Positions 23,328-34,905 of a stretch of DNA of 64,000 nucleotides are shown here, in pieces. The position numbers were made by a program, and so were the translations under genes. Where the stretch lies: positions 42,272,243 through 42,336,242 of the forward strand of contig NC_092793.1 in the NCBI RefSeq assembly GCF_918797505.1. The letters are read 5' to 3'. Under the pieces are notes generated by a model. The model searched no databases and had not been told where the DNA came from. It saw nothing but the letters and a program-made list of their open reading frames with translations. Position 1 is the stretch's first letter. Each line of letters begins with the position of its first letter. This stretch comes from Bemisia tabaci (lineage: Eukaryota; Arthropoda; Insecta; Hemiptera; Aleyrodidae).

Positions 23328-25452
23328 CCGGGTGTCCATAAAGTAACTGAAAAGTGGGTATAACTTTTGAACAAAAAAAGATAGAAGGTCGCGGTTTGTG
23401 GCATTCTTCATCATCCAAAAGGGGAAATTTTTCGATGGGGGGCTTTTCCTGGTGGACCCCCCTGGGGGGGCCCCAGGGGGGCCAACTTCAAAAATTCAAA
23501 TGGCAACCCCCATTTTTTTAGACATGATTAAAAAGAACTTAAAAAGACAAGAAAAATGGCGCAAATAAAATTAAAATCGGTTATTTCGTTCAAAAGTTAC
23601 AGCCGGTCAAAGTTTTAAATTGACCACTTTTCAAAAAATCGCCGATGAGCTCCAAATTATCGGAAAAACAAAAACAAACCGGGAATGAAAAGTTTGAAAA
23701 GTGCTTTTTAGGAAGAGGAAAAACAACTGACGTTGTCACAAGTCTGGATGGCATTGTTTAAAAACAAAATTTCGGAAAATTCAACATAGCGGCAAATTTG
23801 AGGAAACGCAAAAAATGAAAATTCCAGAAACTGTTATCTTTCAAATACCCTCTAGTGTAAGGAAATCAAAGGTATCAACTTTTATTCCTTTATTTGGCCA
23901 AGTAAGAGCAATAATTTGCTGACTTAAAAGTTGTCAAGCGGGGCGCCTTCAATCGTTGGAGTATGCGACATCACAGGATTAAGTGTGCTGTCGAAAAATG
24001 AAGCCGATGTGAAAAAGCGCTCCTCCTTTGGGATGCTTTAGAAATGTTTGAGGTCCTCCTCCTCAAATTTAACGAGAAAAAAGAAGAAAAGTATTTAGCA
24101 ATTTTTACCCACAAACTTGGCGAGCCAAAAAAAACATGATTTATCTTGGTGGGGTAGGGGCGGTGGACATTTTTGACATTTCTATCTCTGAAAATTAAAA
24201 ATCCAAGAATAATTTTAATTCTCTAACTCCTGGCACTCCAGTTCGGCAAGGAGGATATCTGCAACTACGTTTTTAAAATTACAGCTCCGTACAGGACCAC
24301 TGAGCGGCCGGTCGGCGCTCAGTGGGCCTCTAAAATAGCGCTACGGAGCTGTAATTTTAAAAACGTGAATTTTTTGGAAGTATCTGTAATTTCTGGATTC
24401 AGCGACCCTCAAGGGTCCCTAATAATGCATTTTGCTCAGTTTGAACATTAAATCTGATTTAATAACAGTCAAATCCGACTTTTTTGCGCGCGAAAATCGG
24501 TCGGCGCGCGTTGAGCGGAAACTTCAATCGATCATAACTCCGGAACCGTTTGGTTCCCCAGCTTATACGACCACTCGTTGGATGCGGAAAAAGACGAACA
24601 ATTTAAAAAACTGCTTTTGGTTCAAATCAAAAAATGTGAAATTTCAGTTTAATCTGTTTAAAAGAAATTGTTTTTCCTCAAAAACTGAAAAAAAGCACAT
24701 AAGTTAAGTTAAAAATTTAATTTTGGGATTTTGACCTTTAGAATCTTAAAGTATGCAATTTTAGACGATTCTTCGTCCAAACCGGGCCTCAATATCTTGT
24801 TTCGTTCGAAAGATATCGAGGGTCACAGGTTTTGACTTCCACCCCCCCTACCGCCTCCCCAAAATTTTTTGGGGGTCTGAAAATTTGGGGAAAGAAGCAC
24901 TCCAGTATTAGTAACTGATAGACGAAGTTTGAATAAGTTTTACTGGGGGGGGGGGCGAAAAATGTCGTTTTTGCATACGGCTCTTTGCCGCCATGTTGAA
25001 TTTTCCGAAATTTTATTTTGAAACAATGCCATCCAGACTTGTGACAACGTCAGTTGTTTTTCCTCTTCCTAAAAAGCACTTTTCAAACTTTTCATTCCCG
25101 GTTTGTTTTTGTTTTTCCGATAATTTGGAGCTCATCGGCGATTTTTTGAAAAGTGGTCAATTTAAAACTTTGACCGGCTGTAACTTTTGAACGAAATAAC
25201 CGATTTTAATTTTATTTGCGCCATTTTTCTTGTCTTTTTAAGTTCTTTTTAATCATGTCTAAAAAAATGGGGGTTGCCATTTGAATTTTTGAAGTTGGCC
25301 CCCCTGGGGCCCCCCCAGGGGGGTCCACCAGGAAAAGCCCCCCATCGAAAAATTTCCCCTTTTGGATGATGAAGAATGCCACAAACCGCGACCTTCTATC
25401 TTTTTTTGTTCAAAAGTTATACCCACTTTTCAGTTACTTTATGGACACCCGG
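23328..25452. mobile_element. Foldback element FB-E nested in the RTE 3' end
   Basis: Inverted termini CCGGGTGTCCATAAAGTAAC flanked by TA (23326-23327 and 25453-25454). The inverted arms are about 460 bp (23328-23790 and 24990-25452). The centre contains a separate compact hairpin (24268-24365). No coding frame. It separates the RTE tail (ATGT repeats at 23319-23327) from the RTE body, so it inserted after the RTE. Confidence 0.9.
24268..24365. repeat. 98-bp two-level hairpin inside FB-E
   Basis: Outer stem CGTTTTTAAAATTACAGCTC pairs with its complement at 24345-24365. An inner stem CCACTGAGCG..CGCTCAGTGG lies at 24298-24325. Could be a tiny MITE or a structured core of FB-E. Confidence 0.75.
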
Positions 25453-25464
25453 TATGAGTCGCTT

Positions 25465-26451
25465 TTACAGCGCTCTACGGCGCTCTACGACGCCCAATCG
25501 CCACAAAGCTCGGTCTTCCCACAGGTCATCAGGGAGTTGACACTCCCTCATCTCACTCAACACCCCCTGTCGCCAACCTCTCACTGGGCGTCCCCTACGT
25601 CTCCTCCCAGGAGGAACCCAATCAAGCATCTTTTTTGGCAGCCTCTCTTCAGTCATCCTATTGACATGACCATACCAGACAAGCTGTCTGGTCATGACGT
25701 CGAACACGATGTCATTTTCGACTTCCATTATCTGACGCACTCTATCATTACGGACCCGATCTCTCCTAGAAATTCCTGCCGACAGTCTCCAAAAATCCAT
25801 CTCCGTTGCTCTTAGCATATCCTGTGTCCGTTTCTTCAGCTGCCAAACTTCACATCCGTATGTTAATATACTTTTGACTACAGCGTTGTATATCCTCCTC
25901 TTGTTATCTTTGGAAATCCGCTGATCCCAGAGGATTCCATTTAACATCGCTATAGCCTTCCTTGCTAAGGTGTTCCTTTCCCTGATAGCTTGATCCGTCC
26001 TTCCATCCTGGGTCAACCGCACTCCCAAGTACTTAAAGTGCTCGCAGCCTTTGATCTGCTGCCCATCCTCCAACTCAATGCTTTGCTGATCACCGCCAAA
26101 AGTCATCTTCTCAGATTTGGATATGCTGACTTCCAAACCCCACTTCCGATATTCTTCTACTAACTTGCGCATCATGTACTCCGCGTCATCTTGATCTTGA
26201 GCAACCACAACCTGGTCATCAGCAAAGCACAGAGTGAACAGAGTTTCAAGATCACCCAAGGGGACACCCATACCAGAACATTTCCTTTTCCATTCCTTTA
26301 GCACACATTCGAGGTAAATTTTAAATAATGTTGGCGACAAACAACATCCCTGTTTTAAACCCTTAGTCACAAAAAATCCCGCTGACAACCCCCCATGATA
26401 CTTAATTTTGGTAAAACTCAATTTATAAAATCGCTTGACAGCATCAATCAA
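25465..26451 (-). pseudogene. RTE ORF, C-terminal part: RT catalytic core and tail
   Basis: Continues the RT in another frame after the homopolymer at 26451-26465: GLKQGCCLSPTLFK, then the catalytic FADDQVVVAQD, the GLEVSISKSEKM..G motif, the thumb, and a C-terminal YGHVNRMTEERLPKKML region seen in RTE and related LINEs. 328 codons, ending about 10 bases before the short 3' UTR. With the upstream frame this would make a protein of about 1,030 residues, normal for RTE. Confidence 0.88.
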
Positions 26452-28571
26452 CCCCCCCCCCCCCCGTTAAAATTCGATTTTTCCAAGGCCGCCCAAAGTT
26501 TCACCAACGGCACACTGTAATACGCTTTCTGGAGATCCACGAAAATTAAATGCAGCTCCTGAGCTACGGCCATTTTCTTCTCAATGACCTGGACAATAAC
26601 AAAGAGGTGATCTATCGTAGACCTGCCAGCTCTAAAACCAGCCTGCTCCTCTGCTTCGTGATCCTGCCATTCGTCCTCGATCTTCGCTTTCAGTATCTTC
26701 CCGTACACTTTGCTTATTGTCCCGGTCACTGAGAGCCCCCGGTAGTTGTTGCAGTCGTCCTTCCTTCCCTTCTTTTTGTAGATGGCCTTGATCCAGGACT
26801 CCTTCCACTCCCTTGGTACCTCGTCACCCCTGATGCATTTTTGCATCAGTTTCCTGAGGCACTCAAAGAGCTTGGCAGTCCCGTACTTGACCAACTCGAC
26901 AGGAAATCCACCAGGACCCGGTGCCTTGTCATTAATTAGCTCTTTAACCGCTTTAATTAGGTCACAAGTGTGAATCTCCAAGTTGTTCATTCTTCCGTTG
27001 TCCGTGCTGCTGTCTCGAAACTCTGGGCGCCTTTCCGTCAAAAGATCTTTAAAATGATCCTCCAGTTTTTTAAGTGATATCGGAGAAACGATGTCGCGCT
27101 TTATGTCTCTACGTAAACCTTTAATTAACTTCCAGCTCTCAGCACTTTTTCTCCCCCCTAGGTAGGTGTTAATTCTAGAACAGTTGCTTTCCCAAGCTTC
27201 ATTCTTCTTCCATGTTATGAGGCTCCTAACTTTAGACTGAGCTTTACTGTAAGCAACTTTATCTTCAGCCTTTTTAGACGATAGAAATATAAGATGTTTT
27301 TGCCTCTTGAGATTTATCTCGTCTTCAATTTCTTCATCCCACCAGTAAGGATGCTGGTTTTTATTACTAGTTTTGCAAATACCTAGGGCTTCTTTAGCTG
27401 CAGAGTGGATACAATCTTTAATGAAATGATATTGCTCTTCAGTGGTACCCGAAAGCCCATCCCCCAACTTCTCATCCAAGCGTTTCCGATACAGGGCCTT
27501 GACACTAGGGTGCTTCAAACTTTCGATGTTGTATCTTACCTCACGCTCTTGCATCCCCTGTCCCTGCTGTTGTTCAGGCACTGGCTCTACATCCTTAGTT
27601 CCTTTAGCGGGAAACGCTATATCTGCTCGGAGGAAATGATGGTCACTGCCGCAAGACAGTCCCCTGCACACTCTAACTTGCTGCAATTTCAGCTTAGTAG
27701 AATGCTTCACAATCACATAATCGATGATGGATTTCAATCCTCGCGTTGGCTGGACCCAGGTATACTTATGGATGTCTTTGTGTTGGAAAAAGCCATTCAA
27801 AATTCTCATCTCACTTTGAGTACAAATTGAGATGAGCCGATCACCGTTATCATTAACAGCATCCTCTCCAAACGGTCCGACAACTTTACAGTTGACTCTT
27901 CGTCCCGTTCTGCTGTTCAAATCACCCATAAGAATGACCTCCCTGCCAGCACCAACGTTCAGAATTTCATCATTCAGATCTTCAAAAAATTGGTCCTTAC
28001 ACGCGACAGTGGCATCATCATTTACACCGTAAACTCCGAGCAGCGTGATCTTATGTCCGTATAGGTTGAGGTTCATTCTGATAAGTCGCTGGTTGACGGC
28101 CTCCCAGGTGCCCACAAACTTACGTAGGCTTTTCCGCATGAGTATTGCTACTCCTTGCTGAGCACGCTGATCTTTGGCCACGCCGCTGTAGAATAGATCA
28201 TAGTCACCGTAATTCTCTGACCCGTGCCCTTTCTTCTTGGTCTCAGTAAGAACAGCGACATCCACTTCAAGCTTCTGGATCTCCGATATCACTTCCGGTA
28301 GCTTATTCGAAATGCCTTGGACATTCCACGTCCCAAATATCAATGTCCGTTTTCTTAATTTTTGTCGACGTGTCCGTTTGTTTCCAATGGTACCGAGGCT
28401 TGTTACGTTAGGTCTTTTGACAGTAAAACCTTTTACAAGTACCGGGGAGTCAGCCCGATGACTCAACCCCCAACCTGGAGGACCAGGGTTTGATTTCGGA
28501 GTTGCCTCTCCTAGACAGGTTGCTTTCGCTTTAGCTGAGAGCCCTGTCTGCCCTTCTAGCAGGTGGTTCAT
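26448..28571 (-). pseudogene. RTE ORF, N-terminal part: APE endonuclease and start of RT
   Basis: Begins at ATG 28569-28571, about 60 bases from the element's 5' end. Residues ~75-330 form an apurinic-like endonuclease (IFGTWNVQG, VAVLTETKKKG, MGDLNSRTGR, CGSDHHFLRADI), which nicks the target for target-primed reverse transcription. Residues ~540-700 are the N-terminal RT motifs (KAPGPGGFPVELVKYG, WIKAIYKKKGRKDDCNNYRG, QAGFRAGRSTIDHL, FVDLQKAYYSVP). The frame runs into poly-G on the coding strand and is lost there. The normal RT motif has AFD; here it is AYY, so one catalytic Asp position appears altered. Confidence 0.88.
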
Positions 28572-28685
28572 ACGCCCAGCGGCCGGTGACCATCTCCACT
28601 ATCCCCTTTAAGGCAGGGGCTACCAGCTGGGGTCGCTGAAACATTGGGTACAAAATTGGGGCCTCTCCTTTATAGTTTTAGAAGA

Positions 28686-29740
28686 TTGAACAAATTAGTA
28701 GTTCAACCTGGCAGCAGTGGCGGTTTTCATCATGTGCGTCGCGGATCGGAGGGTGGGTCACGGCGCAGTTAGTTTTAAGGCGCTGCGCGCAGAAAAATGA
28801 TTGTATTTGAAGGTTTTTTAACAACCTCCAAAGAGGTCTTCTAAGCTAAGATTGAGGACGCAAATGTATCTCACAAAGTGTAAGAAAATAATATACGATA
28901 GTTTTTTTAGTCTTTAAAAACTATTATTGACAATTTTACACTGTTGCCATAAGCACTCAAGTACAGAAAAAAAAATACAGTAATTACATTCAGGGATCGA
29001 GTAAAGGAGGGGTTGAGATTTGGGCCGAAATCGGCCCCTCCACGGAATTGGATAATTTTTGGATATTTGGCAGTTGACGGTGCATATATGATGGAAATTA
29101 TCGAGTTTCGCCGATACTCACGTTTTTTGGCTGCGAAGCAGAGGCCTAAACATGGCTCCGTGGCCGAATATAGCTGAAATTTCGCGTTTTTCGCGGTTCT
29201 ACCTCAGATTTCGACCTGGGCCCAAAGACGACGGGTGATGAGCTTCGAATATGGTGTCTGGGACACCTAGACACGTAACATACTTGAATATGATCAACCG
29301 TCGCCTTTGGGCCCAACCTCAAAATCGATCTTTTCCAACAAAGCAAACTTCTCTGACTTCCTGAGGCCATGATAAAGCACTGTAGAGTTACATTTGAGGA
29401 AAACTGCATTCAGTCAAAAAGAACCTATCTTGAAGTTCCTATCATCAGATATCACTCACCTGAGATAATCATCAACTACAAACCTGTATGCTGTTTAATT
29501 ACAGTGAGCTTTTCATAAAAGTAACATTACCGAGCACTGGAGAGCTCAAGGAAGCGATCAAGGAATCTGGAGTTCACAAGTTAACCTATACGTGAAATAG
29601 TACAAAACTCACTTTTCGCAGTCATTCAAGTGACTTGTGACAGACAATATAGCAAGAAGATATGAATCCATTCTCTGTATTCGAAGGCAAGTTCTGGGTA
29701 ACCGGTGTGAATTTTCGGCCATTTTGAACTTTAACCGGCC
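28686..29740. other. Gene-less stretch; first part shared with 34.5-34.6 kb
   Basis: 28686-28805 matches the reverse complement of about 34515-34637 (shared TTCTGCGCGCAGCGCC), marking a duplicated background sequence at the two Helitron loci. About 28870-29010 is copy 1 of a repeat (TTGACAATTTACACTGTTGCC) that recurs at 30130 and, inverted, at 30640. No gene recognised. Confidence 0.55.
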
Positions 29741-29749
29741 GCCATTTTG

Positions 29750-30527
29750 AAACGGTTTGAGATATTGTCTTCGGGCTTGCGCGAAAAGTTTTCTTTTTTT
29801 ATGCTCTTTCGGACGAGCTATCACAAAGGAGATCTTCCCATTTGAAACTTAAAAGTTGGGTGCCGTTGCCCCCCCCCCCCCCCCCAGAAAGTTTCAAATC
29901 TTTACCTCAATCAGGTAAAAAGTTAGAGGGGGTGGAAGGGACTTTTGGATCACCCTGTATATCTCACAACGTGTAGAAAAATAAAAGATTTTTACAGTTC
30001 TTAAGAACTATTTTAGAAAACGAGCCAACATTCACTCGCGGAGCGAGTGACTGGGGGTCCAGGGGGCGGAGCCACCGGCTAGCGGCGCAAGCGAGCTGAA
30101 GCAGCTAGTGGTTTTTCAAGGTCCTTAAAAACTATTTTTGACAATTTACACTGTTGCCGTAAGTACTCAAGCACAGAACAAAAAATACAGTAATTTTCTT
30201 CCGAGATCGAGTAAATTTGGTAATAGTGTAAATTGTCAAAAATAGTTCTTAAGAACTGTAAAAATCTATTATTTTTCTACACGTTGTGAGATATATAGGG
30301 TGATCCAAAAGTCCCTTCCAACCCCCTCTAACTTTTTACCTGATTGAGGTAAAGATTTGAAACTTGCGGGATATTCCTAGGTCAACGGGAGCTACTTTTT
30401 GGCCCCCTTAAAATTTTCAGGGGGGCCCCCCTGGGGGGGGGGGGCAACGGCACCCAACTTTTAAGTTTCAAATGGGAAGATCCCCTTTGTGATAGCTCGT
30501 CCGAAAGAGCATAAAAAAAGAACATTT
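29750..30527. mobile_element. Inside-out foldback: two element halves with termini facing inward
   Basis: 29750-29957 ends GGATCACCCTG then TA. 30295-30527 starts with the inverse, AGGGTGATCCAAAAG. The two halves are inverted copies (shared GTGCCGTTGCC and CTCTAACTTTTTACCTG), but their outer ends face each other across a different repeat (29960-30294). This is the reverse of a normal foldback layout. Confidence 0.65.
30018..30120 (+). repeat. GC-rich hairpin cluster, inverted copy at 30650-30775
   Basis: CACTCGCGGAGCGAGTG, then GGGGGTCCAGGGGGCGGAGCC, then GCGAGC and AGCTGAAGCAGCTAG followed by T. The inverted copy has an extra GCGTAGCGAGC. The CTAG then T resembles a Helitron 3' end, but hairpin spacing is unusual. 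Confidence 0.5.
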
Positions 30528-30775
30528 GACAATTTACACTATTACCAAATTTACTCGATCTCGGAAGAAAATTACTGTATTTTTTGTTCTGTGCTTGAGT
30601 ACTTACGGCAATACTGTAAATTGTCAAAAATAGTTTTTAAGGACCTTAAAAAACCACTAGCTGCTTCAGCTCGCTACGCTCGCTTGCGCCGCTAGCCGGT
30701 GGCTCCGCCCCCTGGACCCCCAGTCACTCGCTCCGCGAGTGAATGTTGGCTCGTTTTGCGAGCCACATATTGGTA

Positions 30776-31337
30776 CTACGAATAATTTGTGGACTTCCTG
30801 GAGGCAAATTGATAAATTCAAAAACAAAGAATAAGAAACTAATAATGATAACCACCTACTTCTAGAAAAAGAAACATCCTTGAAAAATAAAAAACACTCC
30901 TGGAAAAAAAATCAAACCACTTAGTGAAAATTTAACGGTGCGAAAGGGTGAAGATTAATTACTGATTCTCTTGTAGGAACACATGAACTGCTGACAAAAG
31001 TTAATTATTAATAAAACCTGTGCTGCCGTAAAAAGGAAAATTATCTTCTGAAAAACACACATCAAAATTAAGTAATTTTCATGTAAAAAAAAAACTAAAG
31101 ACAAAATCAAGAAAGCAAAACTCTAGACGCACTAATAAGAAACCTGGACAAACCAAGAACTGATTATGAGCAATGCGACGGAGGAAATGCGTAGCAGGTG
31201 TTCCGAGTCAGGCGGCATAAGGAAAGGAGGTATACTGCCACATGACCCGTGCCAGAGTAAAAGAGTGACACGAATGGGTTTACCTGGAGACGGAAACGGA
31301 AAATCAGAGGGTGGGAGGTCCCCCAACCATATGACTC
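30776..31337. other. Gene-less spacer
   Basis: AT-rich DNA between the 30-kb inverted locus and the tandem array. Nothing recognisable. Confidence 0.5.
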
Positions 31338-32045
31338 GTCCAGCGTCAAAAAAAGCGTCAAATGTCGTTATCAAAGCGAGGTAAATTTTGCAACATCAGT
31401 CGCGCAAATCGAAAAACCAAGGGATGCTGACACATCTACAGCCTAAGAGCTTTCATTTTAAACAAACCCGAGGAAAATCGGTCCAGTAGTTTCCGAGATC
31501 GAATTAGCACAAATTGTCCAGCGTCAAAAATGCAAATATGTCGTTACCAAATCGAGGTAAAGTTTGCAACGTCGGTCGCGCAAATCGAAAAACCAAGGGA
31601 TGCTGACACATCTACAGCCTAAGAGCTTTCATTTTAAACAAACCCGAGGAAAATCGGTCCAGTAGTTTCCGAGATCGAATTAGCACAAATTGTCCAGCGT
31701 CAAAAATGCAAATATGTCGTTACCAAATCGAGGTAAAGTTTGCAACGTCGGTCGCGCAAATCGAAAAACCAAGGGATGTCGGCACGTCTCCAGCCTGAGA
31801 GCTTTCATTTAAAACCAATCTGAGGAAAATCGATCCGGTAGTTTCCGAGATCGAATTAGCACAAACTGTCCAGCGTCAAAAATGCAAATATGTCGTTACC
31901 AAATCGAGGTAAATTTTGCAACGTCGGTCGCGCAAATCGGAAAGCCAAGGGATGTTGGCACGTCTACAGCCTAAGAGCTAAGAGCTTAACAAATCCGAGG
32001 AAAATCGGTCCAGTAGTTTCCGAGATCGAATTAGCACAAACTGTA
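31338..32045. repeat. Tandem array, four ~176-bp units
   Basis: Units start at GTCCAGCGTCAAAAA near 31338, 31516, 31692 and 31868 (periods 178, 176, 176). Each contains GGAAAATCGGTCCAGTAG and CCGAGATCGAATTAGCACA. The last unit is slightly rearranged. Related boxes are at 15.9-16.1 kb and in Helitron D. Confidence 0.92.
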
Positions 32046-32069
32046 GGAGGCCAAAAAAGGCCTTAGGAT

Positions 32070-34155
32070 TAGGGTGGAGCGAAAAAATCGAATTTCGCGG
32101 GAGCAGCGGGTCTCATTGAAAAAAAGTTGTCAAATGGGCCCAATATGACGTACAAGAAATTTCGCCGCATAAAATTGACCCCCTCCCATTCCACAGTGGC
32201 CGTAAAGGCCTAAATTTTCAGTATGAGATATCATGGTTTCAGACATATCAATTTCGAAAGATTTTCAAAAGTTAAGGTCCTTTGGACCGAAATTTCGTCC
32301 ATTTTGTCGTATCATGAACGCAAAACGCACAATTTGCTCCTTTTTGGAAGAAAAAATTGCCGCGCGGGCACCCTTCTAGGATGCATCAAGATATTTGGTC
32401 AAACGATGTGTGAGTATACTTCTTCCGGGTAGTTTTCGACGTTTTGCGACCCCAAGGACCGAAATTTCGTCCGTTTTGGCGTATTTACAACGGTTAACCC
32501 GTAAAAGCGTAAGCAAGGCGCTCCCGCGCTCCGCGGATGAAGTCGTCGCGCCGCGCCGCGCGGCCGCTTGGCGTCCGGTTTAACCTTTCCGGTGCAGGAA
32601 CAACAGTGACAGGCATTTTCGTGGCTAGCGGCAATGCTTATGAAGAAGACCTGGGTATGATTCACAAGTGTATATGCTATTGAGAAAAATATTTTGTTAT
32701 AATGAAAAGGTTTTCTCGGAGAAGAATGATTTTATACGTAAAACTGAATCTGAAATAAATCACATATTTTTACTGAAATAAATACACATATTTTTGAAAA
32801 CTGTGTGCAGGCTTTGCCAATTTTTACACACTAGTCTCAAAATGGAGAAAAAGAAAAGTAAAAATAGTTATCACAGCTTACCACGGGGAGGCCCTGCACT
32901 AGAAGCTTCAGCCCCCAACCCTTTCATGGAACTGTGACGGTTTCTTAAGTGAATATTCGAGATAAATTGTTAATTTCTTACCTCATCACTTAGGCTACTT
33001 GAATGACGTTTAGATACATTTCAGATCCGAAATTCTAATTTGGTGTCGAATTTCGGCATCTTCTTTCTATGGCTAAGTCGCAGGATTATTAGAAGATGTT
33101 TTTCTTCCTGCGTGGTTGCTACAGCAGAAACTTCAGTGACCTCTTTTTCCATACGAACACAAAATTTGGACTTTGCGCTTGAGGTCCTCGATAAATCCTT
33201 TATGATAAGGGTATCCCCAAAACATGGAAATTCCTATCGCTGCTGCACCTGCATCGACCGACCGGCTGCCGCATCGTGCGTTGGTTTTCCCTGACACCTC
33301 CAGACGGTCAATACGGACGCCAAGCGGCCGCGGCGCGACAACTTCGTTCTGGTAACTATTTTTATTCTTCCTTTTCTCCATTTTGAGACTAGAGTGTAAA
33401 AATTGGCAAAGCCTACACAGTTTTCAAAAATATGTGTATTTCTTTCAGTGAAAATACCTATGTGATTTATTTCAGATTCAGTTTTACGTATAAAATCATT
33501 CTTCTCCGAGAAAACCTTTTCATTATAACAAAATATTTTTCTCAATAGCATATACACTTGTGAATCATACCCAGGTCTTCTTCATAAGCATTGCCGCTAG
33601 CCACGAAAATGCCTGTCACTGTTGTTCCTGCACCGGAAAGGTTAAACCGGACGCCAAGCGGCCGCGCGGCGCGGCGCGACGACTTCATCCGCGGAGCGCG
33701 GGAGCGCCTTGCTTACGCTTTTACGGGTTAACCGTTGTAAATACGCCAAAACGGACGAAATTTCGGTCCTTAGGAACGCAAAACGTCGAAAACTACCCGG
33801 AAGAAGTATACTCACACATCGTTTGACCAAATATCTCGATGCATCCTAGAAGGGTGCCCGCGCGACAATTTTTTCTTCCAAAAAGGAGCAAATTGTGCGT
33901 TTTGCGTTCATGGTACGACAAAATGGACGAAATTTCGGCCCAAAGAACCTTAACTTTTGAAAATCTTTCGAAATTGATATGTCTGAAACCATGATATCTC
34001 ATACTGAAAATTTAGGCCTTTAAGGCCCCTATGGAATGGGAGGGGGTCAATTTTATGCGGCGAAATTTCTTGTACGTCATATTGGGCCCATTTGACAACT
34101 TTTTTTCAATGAGATCCGCTGCTCCCACGAAATTCGATTTTTTCGCTCCACCCTA
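32070..34155. mobile_element. Foldback element FB-F with 8-bp TSD
   Basis: The inverted termini TAGGGTGGAGCGAAAAAATC are flanked by cttaggat on both sides (32062-32069 and 34156-34163), an 8-bp duplication as in hAT elements. The arms (~800 bp) are almost perfect mirrors (p pairs with 66225-p). They include a GC-rich block (CGCGCCGCGCCGCGCGGCCG). The centre (32870-33345) holds a diverged part of that block. Non-coding. Confidence 0.9.
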
Positions 34156-34172
34156 CTTAGGATATTAAATAT

Positions 34173-34426
34173 CGACGGTGAAACTACCAAAACCACGTAT
34201 CTCGTTTGCGGTGTTTAAAAATCTATGCTCACATTTTATTTTTTTAAAGTAGACCAAATCAATATCATTCTTTAAAATTTTCACGGAATTTTCTCCGCAC
34301 AAAGAGGAAAAATCACAGAAATTTTTAAGACTGGATGTTAAGTAGTTTTTCATTTAGAAAATAAAGTATGACAGGAAGTCTGCGACGTCGCAAACCGAGA
34401 TACATGGTTTGGTAGTTTCGCCGTCG
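34173..34426. mobile_element. MITE H, copy 1
   Basis: Inverted ends CGACGGTGAAACTACCAAAA and on into CACGTATCTCGTTTGCG. The flanks read ATAT on both sides. 254 bp, non-coding. Copy 2 is at about 39848-40096. The inner ends resemble the ends of the tandem units in Helitrons B and C. Confidence 0.8.
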
Positions 34427-34905
34427 ATATATAGATTGTATATTTCTTTCTTAAACGTTAGATACATTTGCCTCCTCAATCTTGGAACACCTGTTTGGAG
34501 GTTGTTCAAAAACTGTCAAATACAATCATTTTTCTGCGCGCAGCGCCTTAAAACTAACGGCGCCGTGACCGACCCTCCGATCCGCGATGCACATGAAAAC
34601 CGCCCTTGCTGCCAGGTTGAACTACTAATTTCTTCAATTATATTATATACTAGGGGCCTGAGGCCGCTACGCGGCCGCTAAACACTGGAAGGGAACTGCT
34701 CATAAGAAATCATAAAACAATCACGTTCAAGTTATTTATTATAATTGAATAGCAACTTGAATTGACCATAAATTTTGAAAGAAGATATAACATGCTCTGA
34801 AATTTTGGAAATTGAAATTGGAATTTTGAATTTATCATTATTTAATAACACTTTAAATATATAATCTGGAAAAATTAAATTATTCCGAAAAATAATTTCG
34901 GACTT

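Larger units (their letters stand above)
23319..28631 (-). mobile_element. RTE-type LINE, near full length, with nested foldback
   Basis: Flanked by a 13-bp duplication gtcgctgaaacat (23306-23318 and 28632-28644). The uninterrupted target is in Helitron C at 194-206. On the minus strand it has a ~60-bp leader, an APE endonuclease-reverse transcriptase frame, a very short 3' UTR and an ATGT-type tail. Foldback FB-E (2125 bp) interrupts the 3' tail; without it the LINE is about 3.2 kb, the usual RTE size. A frame break at a C15 tract disables translation unless it is a sequence error. Confidence 0.9.
17554..28685 (-). mobile_element. Helitron A, with helicase remnants, invaded by other elements
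   Basis: On the minus strand it starts TCTTCTAAAACTATAAAGG (after A at 28686) and ends with the CCGTGCGAAGCACGG hairpin and CTAG at 17554, followed by T. The joined flanks give ttcaa|ttatattatata, present uninterrupted at 34633-34649. That confirms insertion between A and T without target duplication. Removing the RTE (23319-28631) and the mariner palindrome (20268-21276) leaves about 4.8 kb. Helicase remnants lie near the 3' end. The Rep domain and Walker A region are not found. Non-autonomous as it stands. Confidence 0.85.

Noticed and set aside
25366..27830. Plus-strand frames of 140-150 codons opposite the LINE
   Set aside because: Antisense shadows of the RTE reverse transcriptase and endonuclease.
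31338..32045. CRISPR-like regular repeat array
   Set aside because: Units are ~176 bp with no short repeat/spacer structure, and the context is eukaryotic transposon DNA. It is a satellite-type array.
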